From NCBI GenBank assembly GCA_902768785.1, contig CACXMM010000024.1:1-63069 (forward strand): DNA of 63,069 nucleotides, written 5' to 3'. Each line of letters opens with the position of its first letter. The stretch's first letter is position 1. The position numbers and the translations under genes were made by a program. Under the pieces are notes generated by a model, which ran no database searches, was not told the origin of the DNA, and worked only from the letters and a program-made list of their open reading frames with translations. Origin of the DNA: an uncultured Prevotellaceae bacterium (lineage in GTDB: Bacteria > Bacteroidota > Bacteroidia > Bacteroidales > Bacteroidaceae). Positions 9,216 to 16,926 of this stretch are shown here, piece after piece.

Positions 9216-9340
9216 AAAAATGGCGTTTTCATCGTCCAAAAACAACGTTTTTAGGGTCCAAAACAGCGTTTTTAGGTGGTGAAAACATCGTTTTTGTGTA
9301 GTAAAAACATCGTTTTTGTGTAGTAAAAAGGCCGTTTCCG
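9216..9340. repeat. Array of six 21-22-bp repeats with AAAAC-N2-CGTTTTT core
   Basis: Six imperfect copies start at 9216, 9238, 9260, 9282, 9303 and 9324, giving spacings of 22, 22, 22, 21 and 21 bases. Each has an A-run, a short CG-containing centre and a T-run, so each is nearly palindromic. The rest of the 600-base gap (8969-9569) holds the DUF4468 promoter, and I see no gene or other clear signal in it. Confidence 0.8.
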
Positions 9341-9569
9341 AACAAAAGAAACGTCATCTACGGGTCGTTCCGATCGGTGCTTACATCCTTTCCGCTCCTG
9401 GATTAATTTAAAATGATCTTTTTCAAGGAGGTTTTTTTTCATAATAATTCTGACAAACTTACAGTCAAGAAAACTCTTCCAAGACCATTTCTTCCTTCCT
9501 TTTTTCCTTTTGAAGACAAAAACATGTCACAAAAACGACCTGTTATTCGTTATATAGACAAAGAACAAT

Positions 9570-10073
9570 ATGAACATAGGCAAGTTTTCTTCACGAATAG
9601 CAGTGCTCAGACCACAGATGATGGCCATGGCAAAAAGACTGACCGATGATGCCTCTATAGCTGAGGACATGGTTCAGGAAGCCCTGCTATCACTTTGGGA
9701 CCGTCGCCACGAGCTTCACGGGCATCCAAATCCAGAAGCATTCGCTATGACTGTTGTTCGGAATAAATGTATTGACTACCAGCGAAAGTCAGCCATCAAG
9801 CAACGTGTCATACAGGACATCAGTGCTGATGCACCCCCAGTCATACAGGAAGAGCCTTCCAGTGATAGCGTACTTATTGCCTATATTATTGAGCATCTGC
9901 CCCCTTTACAAGCCCGAATATTCCGATTAAAAGAAATCGAGGGCTATGAGAAAGAAGAGATTATGCAGATCACTGGCTGTACCCACGAGGCCCTACGCCA
10001 AAATCTCTCACGCGCCAGACGACGGATACGGGAAGAATTCATCAGATTAACCCACAACAGAACACGATTATGA
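9570..10073 (+). CDS. ECF-family RNA polymerase sigma factor
   Basis: 167-residue extracytoplasmic-function sigma factor. Region 2 is visible at about 10-75 (DDASIAEDMVQEALLSLWDRR, then the DNA-melting part AFAMTVVRNKCIDYQRK). Region 4 is at about 105-160 (LPPLQARIFRLKEIEGYEKEEI, then the helix-turn-helix CTHEALRQNLSRARRRI). Its stop overlaps the start of the following gene (ATGA), which encodes a small membrane protein, the usual arrangement for an ECF sigma and its anti-sigma. No TAnnTTTG promoter is evident, so it may be autoregulated from a non-standard promoter. Confidence 0.93.
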   Translation: MNIGKFSSRIAVLRPQMMAMAKRLTDDASIAEDMVQEALLSLWDRRHELHGHPNPEAFAMTVVRNKCIDYQRKSAIKQRVIQDISADAPPVIQEEPSSDSVLIAYIIEHLPPLQARIFRLKEIEGYEKEEIMQITGCTHEALRQNLSRARRRIREEFIRLTHNRTRL

Positions 10074-10468
10074 ACGAAATCGAGCAACTCATTGAAAAAT
10101 ACCTTGATGGTGACACAACGCATGCTGAGGAACTTCAGCTTCGCCAGTTTTTTGCCCGTCAACAGGAGATCCCTGAAGAGTGGAAAGCTTTCAGTGCCTT
10201 GTTTTCCTATATAGACGAAAAAGAACAACCAAGAAGGCGTACCGTGTCCTTGTCACATCATTCTTTGTGGTGGACTGCTGTGGCCGCCGTTGTGGTGGGC
10301 ATGGTCACACTGGTCATAGCCTGGCCAAAAGGAGACCAAGCCTACGCTGTCATCAACGGACAACGGACAACAGATACTGAAGTGATTATGCGGGAGGCCG
10401 AATTAGCCCTGCAAATGGTAGCCTCTGATGACAATGAAACCTTTGATGCTCTGCAATTCATGAACTAA
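10070..10468 (+). CDS. Putative anti-sigma factor, single-pass membrane protein
   Basis: 132 residues. An N-terminal cytoplasmic helical part (NEIEQLIEKYLDGDTTHAEEL, like anti-sigma N-termini) is followed by one membrane segment (about 66-86) and a short periplasmic tail. It overlaps the sigma gene by four bases. The role is inferred from position and layout: such proteins hold the sigma factor at the membrane until a signal arrives. No zinc-binding HxxxCxxC motif is present. Confidence 0.65.
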   Translation: MNEIEQLIEKYLDGDTTHAEELQLRQFFARQQEIPEEWKAFSALFSYIDEKEQPRRRTVSLSHHSLWWTAVAAVVVGMVTLVIAWPKGDQAYAVINGQRTTDTEVIMREAELALQMVASDDNETFDALQFMN

Positions 10469-10477
10469 AATACTATA

Positions 10478-10909
10478 ATGATGAGACGCTTACTATTCAT
10501 AATGACCCTGCTCATGAGTCTCAGCATCCATGCCGAGACACAGGACGGACTGGGAGTTAACCAAGTATTCACCCGTTACGGTCACGAGAAAGGTTGTAAG
10601 ATGGTGGAGATGCACGACACCAAACTGCACGGTTTGAAGATCAAGACCTACAAGAGTCTGACCTATAAACGGATCGGTAAGGAGGTCAATGATCTATTAA
10701 AGAACGACCGGCGGTCAGCAAAGAAGATCCGGGAGGTGGTGACTGATGGAGAAGTAACCAGCGGCTACTATATGATGCCTTCCTTGCAAAAAGGACTGAA
10801 CCGCTACATTTTATTCAGCACACAAGAAGGAGGCAGTGGCGCCGTCATATTCATAGAAGGCAACTTGCAGCCTGACGATATCATCAAGTTGTGCTATACC
10901 CGACGATAA
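10478..10909 (+). CDS. DUF6108-like secreted protein
   Basis: 143 residues with a signal peptide (about 1-18, ending SIHAE). The mature part is small and mixed alpha/beta, without catalytic motifs I recognise. I believe it belongs to DUF6108, which is found beside ECF sigma factors in Bacteroidetes. It is the third gene of the sigma operon, nine bases after the putative anti-sigma gene. A role in envelope sensing is a guess from position only. Confidence 0.6.
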   Translation: MMRRLLFIMTLLMSLSIHAETQDGLGVNQVFTRYGHEKGCKMVEMHDTKLHGLKIKTYKSLTYKRIGKEVNDLLKNDRRSAKKIREVVTDGEVTSGYYMMPSLQKGLNRYILFSTQEGGSGAVIFIEGNLQPDDIIKLCYTRR

Positions 10910-10932
10910 TCAATAATAAAACCATAAACATT

Positions 10933-11832
10933 ATGAAGACAATCATAGTAACAATGGCCTTGATGCTGTCCTTGACAGCTGGAGCCGAAGAAAAGAATGA
11001 CACGACAGTGAACTACAACGGTAAGCGGTTTGTCATTGACGACGATGCACCAGAAACGAAAGTATCCATTTTTACCTCAGATGGCGGCACATTAAAGAAA
11101 ACACGTGAAACCGCCTATGTGAACGATCAGGAGATTGAACGAATCTATGTCACCTCTCCTTTCACGCCCTCCTCATACACAAATAATCCCTTTGGTATGG
11201 TACAACCTACCATCTGGTACGGATGGAGACGTATGACCGGCAAAGCACTTGGTAACTGGGGTGAAAGCGAAGGGATCCACACCAAAGACGGAGGCTCATT
11301 TGATTTGGGGATCACGCTGGGTGAACTGACTGTACCTTTTGGGAAGAAGAATAAATATGGAATGTCGGCGGCCTTTCAGATTTCCTACGTAAGACAGTAT
11401 TTTTCAAACAACACACAGCCCTATAATGAGGGGCGACATATGGCCTTCACCGACATCAGTCAGACACCTGCCGAAAACAATTATCTGCATTACACAGTGA
11501 TCCGCATACCCACCCTGCTAATGATTAGCGATAAGAACAAGTTATCCAATCATCTGGCACCTCTTCAAGGCGGACTTGGTCTTGCTTTGGAATACCGAAT
11601 AGATGCCAGATTCCATTTCATGCCAGGTTCTTTTGGAGATCCGGTGAACAAGCATGCCAGGATCTACCATTGGGGACTTTTGCTCAATGCATCCACTTCC
11701 ATTGGCCCATTCAAGGTTACAGCCTATCAAGACCTGCTGCCGCTCTTTAAGACCACCAATGGTCATAAGGCCTATAGCACCACCATTGCACTGGGTATCA
11801 CCATAGGAGATCTAATCAAGAAGAATCATTAA
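10933..11832 (+). CDS. Secreted protein, possible outer-membrane barrel, of the sigma operon
   Basis: 299 residues, not assigned to a named family. A signal peptide (MKTIIVTMALMLSLTAGA) is followed by a charged N-terminal segment and then by alternating aromatic/Gly strands from about residue 120 (FDLGITLGELTVPFGKK, YGMSAAFQISYVRQYF), suggesting a beta-barrel. The start at 10933 gives the signal peptide; a longer frame overlaps the preceding gene. It is the last gene of the four-gene sigma operon and may be its envelope effector. Confidence 0.65.
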   Translation: MKTIIVTMALMLSLTAGAEEKNDTTVNYNGKRFVIDDDAPETKVSIFTSDGGTLKKTRETAYVNDQEIERIYVTSPFTPSSYTNNPFGMVQPTIWYGWRRMTGKALGNWGESEGIHTKDGGSFDLGITLGELTVPFGKKNKYGMSAAFQISYVRQYFSNNTQPYNEGRHMAFTDISQTPAENNYLHYTVIRIPTLLMISDKNKLSNHLAPLQGGLGLALEYRIDARFHFMPGSFGDPVNKHARIYHWGLLLNASTSIGPFKVTAYQDLLPLFKTTNGHKAYSTTIALGITIGDLIKKNH

Positions 11833-11846
11833 AATGCACTAATAAA

Positions 11847-11879
11847 TTTGGCATTTTACACACTTATTCGTACCTTTGC
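11847..11879 (+). promoter_or_regulatory. Promoter of purL
   Basis: TTTG at 11847-11850, a 20-base spacer and TACCTTTGC at 11871-11879: a full match to the Bacteroidetes primary-sigma promoter. It lies 31 bases before the ATG of purL. Confidence 0.8.
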
Positions 11880-11909
11880 ACCACTATAAATAATAAGGTA
11901 CAATAAGAT

Positions 11910-14900
11910 ATGATTCTTTTCTTTAAGACTCCATCACAAAGTGTGATAGCAACCGAGGTTGATCATCAGTTAGATCAACAAGAAATCAATGAGTTATGTT
12001 GGCTCTATGGCGATGCGACCCTGCTCGAGGACAGTGAGCAGGAGGGATTCTTCGTGGGTCCCCGCCGCGAGATGATCACCCCATGGAGCACCAATGCCGT
12101 GGAGATCACGCAGAACATGGGACTGAAAGGCATCTCCCGCATCGAGGAGTATTTCCCCGTGGAGAGTAAGGAGGCCGACCACGACCCGATGCTACAGCGT
12201 ATGTACGAGGGGCTGAACCAGCGTATATTCACCGTGAACATCGAGCCGCAGCCCATCAAGCATGTGGAAAACCTGGAGGAATATAACGAGGCAGAAGGGT
12301 TGGCACTGAGTCCTGAGGAGATCGAATACCTGCACAAGATCGAGAAGGAGCTGAAGCGTCCGCTCACCGATAGCGAGATCTTCGGTTTTGCCCAGATCAA
12401 CTCCGAGCACTGCCGTCATAAGATCTTCGGCGGTACCTTCATCATCGACGGTGAGGAGAAGGAGTCAAGTCTTTTTGCCATGATCAAGAAGACCACGGCA
12501 GAGAACCCGCATAAAATTCTCTCAGCATATAAAGACAACGTCGCCTTCTCGGAAGGTCCGGTGGTGGAACAGTTCGCCCCCGCCGATCAGAGCACGGCCG
12601 ACTGGTTCCGCATCAAGGACATTGAGAGTGTGATCTCGCTGAAGGCAGAAACCCATAACTTCCCCACCACGGTAGAGCCCTTCAATGGTGCCTCGACAGG
12701 AACAGGTGGTGAGATCCGCGACCGTATGGGTGGTGGTGTCGGCTCTTGGCCCATCGCAGGTACCGCCGTCTATATGACCGCCTATCCCAGGTTAAAGGAA
12801 GATGAAATCGTGAAGAATGAGACATTAGCTACCGTTAAGCGGGACTGGGAGGACATCCTGCCTGTTCGTCAGTGGCTGTATCAGACACCTGAGCAGATCC
12901 TCATCAAGGCATCCAACGGTGCCAGTGACTTCGGAAACAAATTCGGGCAGCCGCTGATCTGTGGTTCCGTACTCACCTTCGAGCATCAGGAAACAAATGC
13001 ATGTGACTGTGCCACAGTTACAGATTCAACCAAATACGCCTACGACAAGGTGATCATGCTGGCAGGTGGTGTGGGCTATGGCACCAAGCGCGACTGTCTG
13101 AAGAAAGAGCCGCAGAAAGGAAACAAAGTGGTGGTTGTCGGTGGTGACAACTACCGCATCGGACTCGGTGGCGGTAGTGTCTCCTCGGTAGATACCGGTC
13201 GTTATAGCAATGGCATCGAGCTGAATGCCGTACAGCGTGCGAATCCCGAGATGCAGAAACGTGCCTATAACCTGGTGCGTGCCTTGGTGGAGGAAGACAA
13301 CAATCCCGTGGTGAGCATCCACGACCATGGTAGTGCAGGACACCTGAACTGTCTCTCCGAGTTGGTCGAGGAGTGTGGCGGTAGGATCGACATGACCAAG
13401 CTGCCTATCGGTGACAAGACGCTCTCCGCCAAGGAGATCATCGCCAATGAGAGTCAGGAACGCATGGGACTGCTCATCGACGAACAGCATATCGACCATG
13501 TGCGTCGCATCGCCGAGCGTGAGCGTGCTCCGCTGTATGTGGTGGGTGAGACTACCGGTGATGCCCATTTCTCGTTCGTTCAGGGTGATGGCGTAAAGCC
13601 TTTTGACCTGGATGTAGCCCAGATGTTCGGACACTCACCCAAGACCGTGATGGTGGATAAGACGGTGGAGCGCAAATATGCAGATGTGGAATATGCTCAT
13701 GCCGGACAAGGAAAACAAATAGAACCAGAGATACTGGAGAATTATGTGGAGCGTGTACTGCAACTGGAGGCTGTGGCCTGTAAAGACTGGCTCACCAACA
13801 AGGTGGACCGCTCCGTGACGGGAAAGATCGCCCGTCAGCAATGCCAGGGTGAGATCCAGCTCCCTCTCTCCGACTGCGGCGTTGTCGCTTTGGACTATCG
13901 TGGAAAGAAAGGTATCGCCACGGCATTGGGGCATGCCCCACAGGCCGGCCTTGCCTCTCCAGAGGCAGGCAGTGTGCTTTCCGTTGCAGAGTCGTTGACC
14001 AATATCGTCTGGGCTCCGTTAGAGGACGGTCTGCAGAGCATCTCCTTGAGTGCCAACTGGATGTGGCCCTGTCGTTCGCAAGAAGGCGAGGATGCCCGTC
14101 TCTATGCTGCGGTAAAAGCCCTGAGTGACTTCTGCTGCGACATCCATGTGAATGTTCCCACTGGAAAAGACTCCCTGTCATTGAGTCAGCAATACCCCAA
14201 TGGCGAGAAGATTATCTCTCCGGGAACGGTCATCGTGAGTGCCGGCGGTGAGGTGAGCGACGTCAAGAAGGTAGTGTCACCCGTGCTGGTGAATGACAAG
14301 AATGCCAGTCTTTATTATATCGACTTCTCCTTCGACGAGCAGCGCCTGGGCGGCAGTGCCTTTGCACAGAGTCTTGGTAAGGTTGGCAGTGATGTGCCTA
14401 CGGTTAAAGATCCCGATTATTTCGTGGATTGCTTCAATGCCGTACAAGAAATGATCAAGAGAGGATGGGTGATGGCAGGTCATGACATCTCTGCAGGAGG
14501 TCTGATCACCACCCTATTGGAGATGTGCTTCGCCAATACGCAGGGCGGTATGCATATCAACCTCCACAACTTAGCTGGGGATGATATTGTGAAGATGCTG
14601 TTTGCAGAGAACCCTGGTGTCATCATCCAGGTGTCAGATCAATACAAGTTCGACCTGAAAGACTATCTGGAGGATATGGGTGTAGGCTTTGCCAAGATCG
14701 GCTATTCCGTTCCCGACAAGCGTACACTGGTCATCAAGAAAGACGATTGGGAGCAGAGCTTCGACATCGATGCCCTGCGTGATGTCTGGTACAAAACTTC
14801 CTACCTCCTCGACCGTAAGCAGAGCTTCAACGGGAAGGCTGCCGAACGTTATGAGAACTACAAGAAACAGCCGATCGAGATGAAGTTCCCGAAGGGCTTC

Positions 14901-15734
14901 ACAGGCAAGCTCTCCCAATACAGACTCAATCCCCGTCGTCCTGCAGCCGCCAACGCCCCCAAGGCCGCCATCATCCGCGAGAAGGGAACGAACGGTGAGC
15001 GCGAGATGGCCTACTGTCTCTATCTCGCCGGTTTCGACGTGAAGGATGTGATGATGACCGATCTGATCAGCGGTCGTGAGACGTTGGAAGACATCCAGAT
15101 GATTGTGTTCTGCGGTGGCTTCTCCAACAGCGATGTCCTCGGCTCTGCAAAAGGATGGGCCGGTGCTTTCCTGTTCAATCCGAAAGCTAAGGAGGCACTC
15201 GACAAATTCTATGCCCGCGAGGACACTCTGTCGCTGGGAATCTGCAACGGATGTCAGCTGATGGTGGAACTGGGATTAACAGGTGCCCAGGGTGCTAAGA
15301 TGCTCCATAACGACTCCCATAAGTTTGAGAGTGAGTTCATCTCACTTCAGATTCCGCAGAACAACAGTGTGATGTTCGGCAGTCTGAGTGGTTCGAAGCT
15401 CGGTCTGTGGGTGGCTCATGGAGAAGGTAAATTCCATCTGCCAGAGGCTGAGAGCAGCTACAATGTCATCGCCAAATACAACTACGCCGGCTATCCTGCC
15501 AACCCGAACGGTTCCGACTATAACGTCGCAGGAATCTGCTCAGCTGATGGTCGTCATCTCTGTATGATGCCCCACCTGGAGCGTGCCGTCTTCCCGTGGC
15601 AGAACGCATGGTATCCACAAGAGCGACGCCAGGATGAAGTGACTCCATGGATCGAAGCGTTCGTCAATGCCCGCAAGTGGGTGGAGGGAAGGATGGAAGG
15701 ATGGAAGGATGAAAAGATGAAGGATGAAAGATGA
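11910..15734 (+). CDS. purL: Phosphoribosylformylglycinamidine synthase (large PurL)
   Basis: 1274-residue single-chain enzyme for the fourth step of purine synthesis: FGAR + glutamine + ATP gives FGAM. The synthetase half shows EHCRHKIF and KAETHNFPTTVEPFNGASTG with the GGEIRDRMGGG region. The C-terminal glutaminase domain (about 1010-1255) has the nucleophile in GICNGCQLM and the HGEGKF and PHLERAVFPWQ motifs. The last 16 or so residues (GRMEGWKDEKMKDER) are charged and are encoded by the adjacent heptamer repeat, not by family sequence. Own promoter at 11847-11879. Confidence 0.96.
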   Translation: MILFFKTPSQSVIATEVDHQLDQQEINELCWLYGDATLLEDSEQEGFFVGPRREMITPWSTNAVEITQNMGLKGISRIEEYFPVESKEADHDPMLQRMYEGLNQRIFTVNIEPQPIKHVENLEEYNEAEGLALSPEEIEYLHKIEKELKRPLTDSEIFGFAQINSEHCRHKIFGGTFIIDGEEKESSLFAMIKKTTAENPHKILSAYKDNVAFSEGPVVEQFAPADQSTADWFRIKDIESVISLKAETHNFPTTVEPFNGASTGTGGEIRDRMGGGVGSWPIAGTAVYMTAYPRLKEDEIVKNETLATVKRDWEDILPVRQWLYQTPEQILIKASNGASDFGNKFGQPLICGSVLTFEHQETNACDCATVTDSTKYAYDKVIMLAGGVGYGTKRDCLKKEPQKGNKVVVVGGDNYRIGLGGGSVSSVDTGRYSNGIELNAVQRANPEMQKRAYNLVRALVEEDNNPVVSIHDHGSAGHLNCLSELVEECGGRIDMTKLPIGDKTLSAKEIIANESQERMGLLIDEQHIDHVRRIAERERAPLYVVGETTGDAHFSFVQGDGVKPFDLDVAQMFGHSPKTVMVDKTVERKYADVEYAHAGQGKQIEPEILENYVERVLQLEAVACKDWLTNKVDRSVTGKIARQQCQGEIQLPLSDCGVVALDYRGKKGIATALGHAPQAGLASPEAGSVLSVAESLTNIVWAPLEDGLQSISLSANWMWPCRSQEGEDARLYAAVKALSDFCCDIHVNVPTGKDSLSLSQQYPNGEKIISPGTVIVSAGGEVSDVKKVVSPVLVNDKNASLYYIDFSFDEQRLGGSAFAQSLGKVGSDVPTVKDPDYFVDCFNAVQEMIKRGWVMAGHDISAGGLITTLLEMCFANTQGGMHINLHNLAGDDIVKMLFAENPGVIIQVSDQYKFDLKDYLEDMGVGFAKIGYSVPDKRTLVIKKDDWEQSFDIDALRDVWYKTSYLLDRKQSFNGKAAERYENYKKQPIEMKFPKGFTGKLSQYRLNPRRPAAANAPKAAIIREKGTNGEREMAYCLYLAGFDVKDVMMTDLISGRETLEDIQMIVFCGGFSNSDVLGSAKGWAGAFLFNPKAKEALDKFYAREDTLSLGICNGCQLMVELGLTGAQGAKMLHNDSHKFESEFISLQIPQNNSVMFGSLSGSKLGLWVAHGEGKFHLPEAESSYNVIAKYNYAGYPANPNGSDYNVAGICSADGRHLCMMPHLERAVFPWQNAWYPQERRQDEVTPWIEAFVNARKWVEGRMEGWKDEKMKDER

Positions 15735-15795
15735 AAGATGAAAGATGAAGGATGAAGGATGAAAGATGAGGGATGAGGGATGAGAGATGAGATGA
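15690..15795. repeat. GGATGGA / GATGAAA heptamer repeat overlapping purL 3' end
   Basis: About fourteen degenerate 7-bp units (GGATGGA, GATGAAA, GATGAAG, GATGAGG). The tract begins inside the purL coding region, supplies its last codons and stop, and runs into the possible start of the next gene (ATG at 15780 lies inside it). Confidence 0.85.
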
Positions 15796-16334
15796 ATATC
15801 TTAGTGGATCTTTTCAAGACATTCTTTAAGATTGGCATGGTCACCTTCGGCGGTGGCTATGCCATGATCCCTATCATCCAAAGGGAAGTGGTGGAGAAGC
15901 ATCAATGGACCACCGAGAAGGAACTTCTCGACCTCATCGCCATCGCACAAAGCTGTCCTGGGGTGTTCGCCATCAACATCAGTGTCTTTATCGGATACAA
16001 GCTACGGAAGGTGAAGGGAGCCCTATGCACAGCCTTGGCCACTGCCCTCCCCTCGTTCATCATCATCCTGCTCATCGCCATGTTCTTCCATCAGTTTGAA
16101 GACAACAAGGTGGTGGCGGCGATATTCCGAGGCATCCGTCCTGCTGTGGTGGCACTCATCGCTGTTCCTACCTTTAATCTGGCCAAGAGTGCGAAGATCA
16201 ATCTGGCTAACTGCTGGATTCCCATCGCCTGCGCCCTGGCCATCTGGGCCTTGGGCGTTTCCCCCATTCTCATCATCGTGTTTGCCGGTTTAGGCGGCTA
16301 TGTCTATGGAAAGTATGTTCAACCAACTGAATAA
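15792..16334 (+). CDS. Chromate transporter, CHR domain protein 1
   Basis: 180-residue integral membrane protein of the short-chain chromate (CHR) family. The diagnostic FKTFFKIGMVTFGGGYAMIPI motif region is at the N-terminus, followed by five or six membrane segments. The start MNILVDLF is preferred over the ATG at 15780, which lies within the heptamer repeat. It is paired with a second CHR protein 14 bases downstream; short CHR proteins work as such pairs. Substrate in gut bacteria is unproven; chromate and sulfate are named from characterised relatives. Confidence 0.87.
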   Translation: MNILVDLFKTFFKIGMVTFGGGYAMIPIIQREVVEKHQWTTEKELLDLIAIAQSCPGVFAINISVFIGYKLRKVKGALCTALATALPSFIIILLIAMFFHQFEDNKVVAAIFRGIRPAVVALIAVPTFNLAKSAKINLANCWIPIACALAIWALGVSPILIIVFAGLGGYVYGKYVQPTE

Positions 16335-16348
16335 GAACGTGTGCTGAT

Positions 16349-16924
16349 ATGATCTACCTGTATTTGTTTATCACCTTCTTCGAGATCGGACTCTTCGGCT
16401 TCGGTGGTGGCTACGGAATGCTGTCACTGATACAGAACGAGGTGGTGTATCATTGGCACTGGATGAACACGGCACAGTTCACGGATATCGTCGCCATCAG
16501 TCAGATGACCCCCGGTCCTGTGGGCATCAACAGTGCCACCTATTGCGGTTACACGGCAGTGACCAACGCAGGATACAGCATGCCCATGGCCATCTTGGGA
16601 AGTGTCACGGCCACTTTTGCCCTGGTGCTGCCCTCTCTGATTCTGATGATCCTCATCAGTAAGATGTTCATGAAATACATGAACACCCCCCTGGTAAAAA
16701 GTATCTTCACGGGATTGCGTCCTGCCGTGGTAGGTTTGTTGGCTGCCGCCACCCTGATGCTGATGACTCCCGAGAACTTCTCCACACCCAGCATGAACCC
16801 CTGGCAGTTCTGGATCAGCTGCTTCCTGTTCATCGCGACCTTCGTAGGCACCAAGTTCTTCAAGATCAACCCCATCAGGATGATCGCCTATAGTGCCTTC
16901 GCCGGTCTGATCCTTCTCTATTAG
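16349..16924 (+). CDS. Chromate transporter, CHR domain protein 2
   Basis: 191-residue CHR-family membrane protein, the partner of the preceding gene. The family motif FFEIGLFGFGGGYGMLSLI is at the N-terminus and QMTPGPVGINSATYCGY follows, then hydrophobic helices to the C-terminus. The two halves probably assemble as an antiparallel heterodimer, as inferred for split CHR pairs. The stop is only two bases from the end of the convergent GH43 gene, which leaves no room for a separate terminator. Confidence 0.87.
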   Translation: MIYLYLFITFFEIGLFGFGGGYGMLSLIQNEVVYHWHWMNTAQFTDIVAISQMTPGPVGINSATYCGYTAVTNAGYSMPMAILGSVTATFALVLPSLILMILISKMFMKYMNTPLVKSIFTGLRPAVVGLLAAATLMLMTPENFSTPSMNPWQFWISCFLFIATFVGTKFFKINPIRMIAYSAFAGLILLY

Positions 16925-16926
16925 AT

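Noticed and set aside
9216-9340. CRISPR array
   Set aside because: Units are contiguous at 21-22 bp with no unique spacers and there are no cas genes.
15792-16924. Dedicated chromate-resistance operon
   Set aside because: No chromate reductase or ChrB-like regulator is present; the pair is named by family only.
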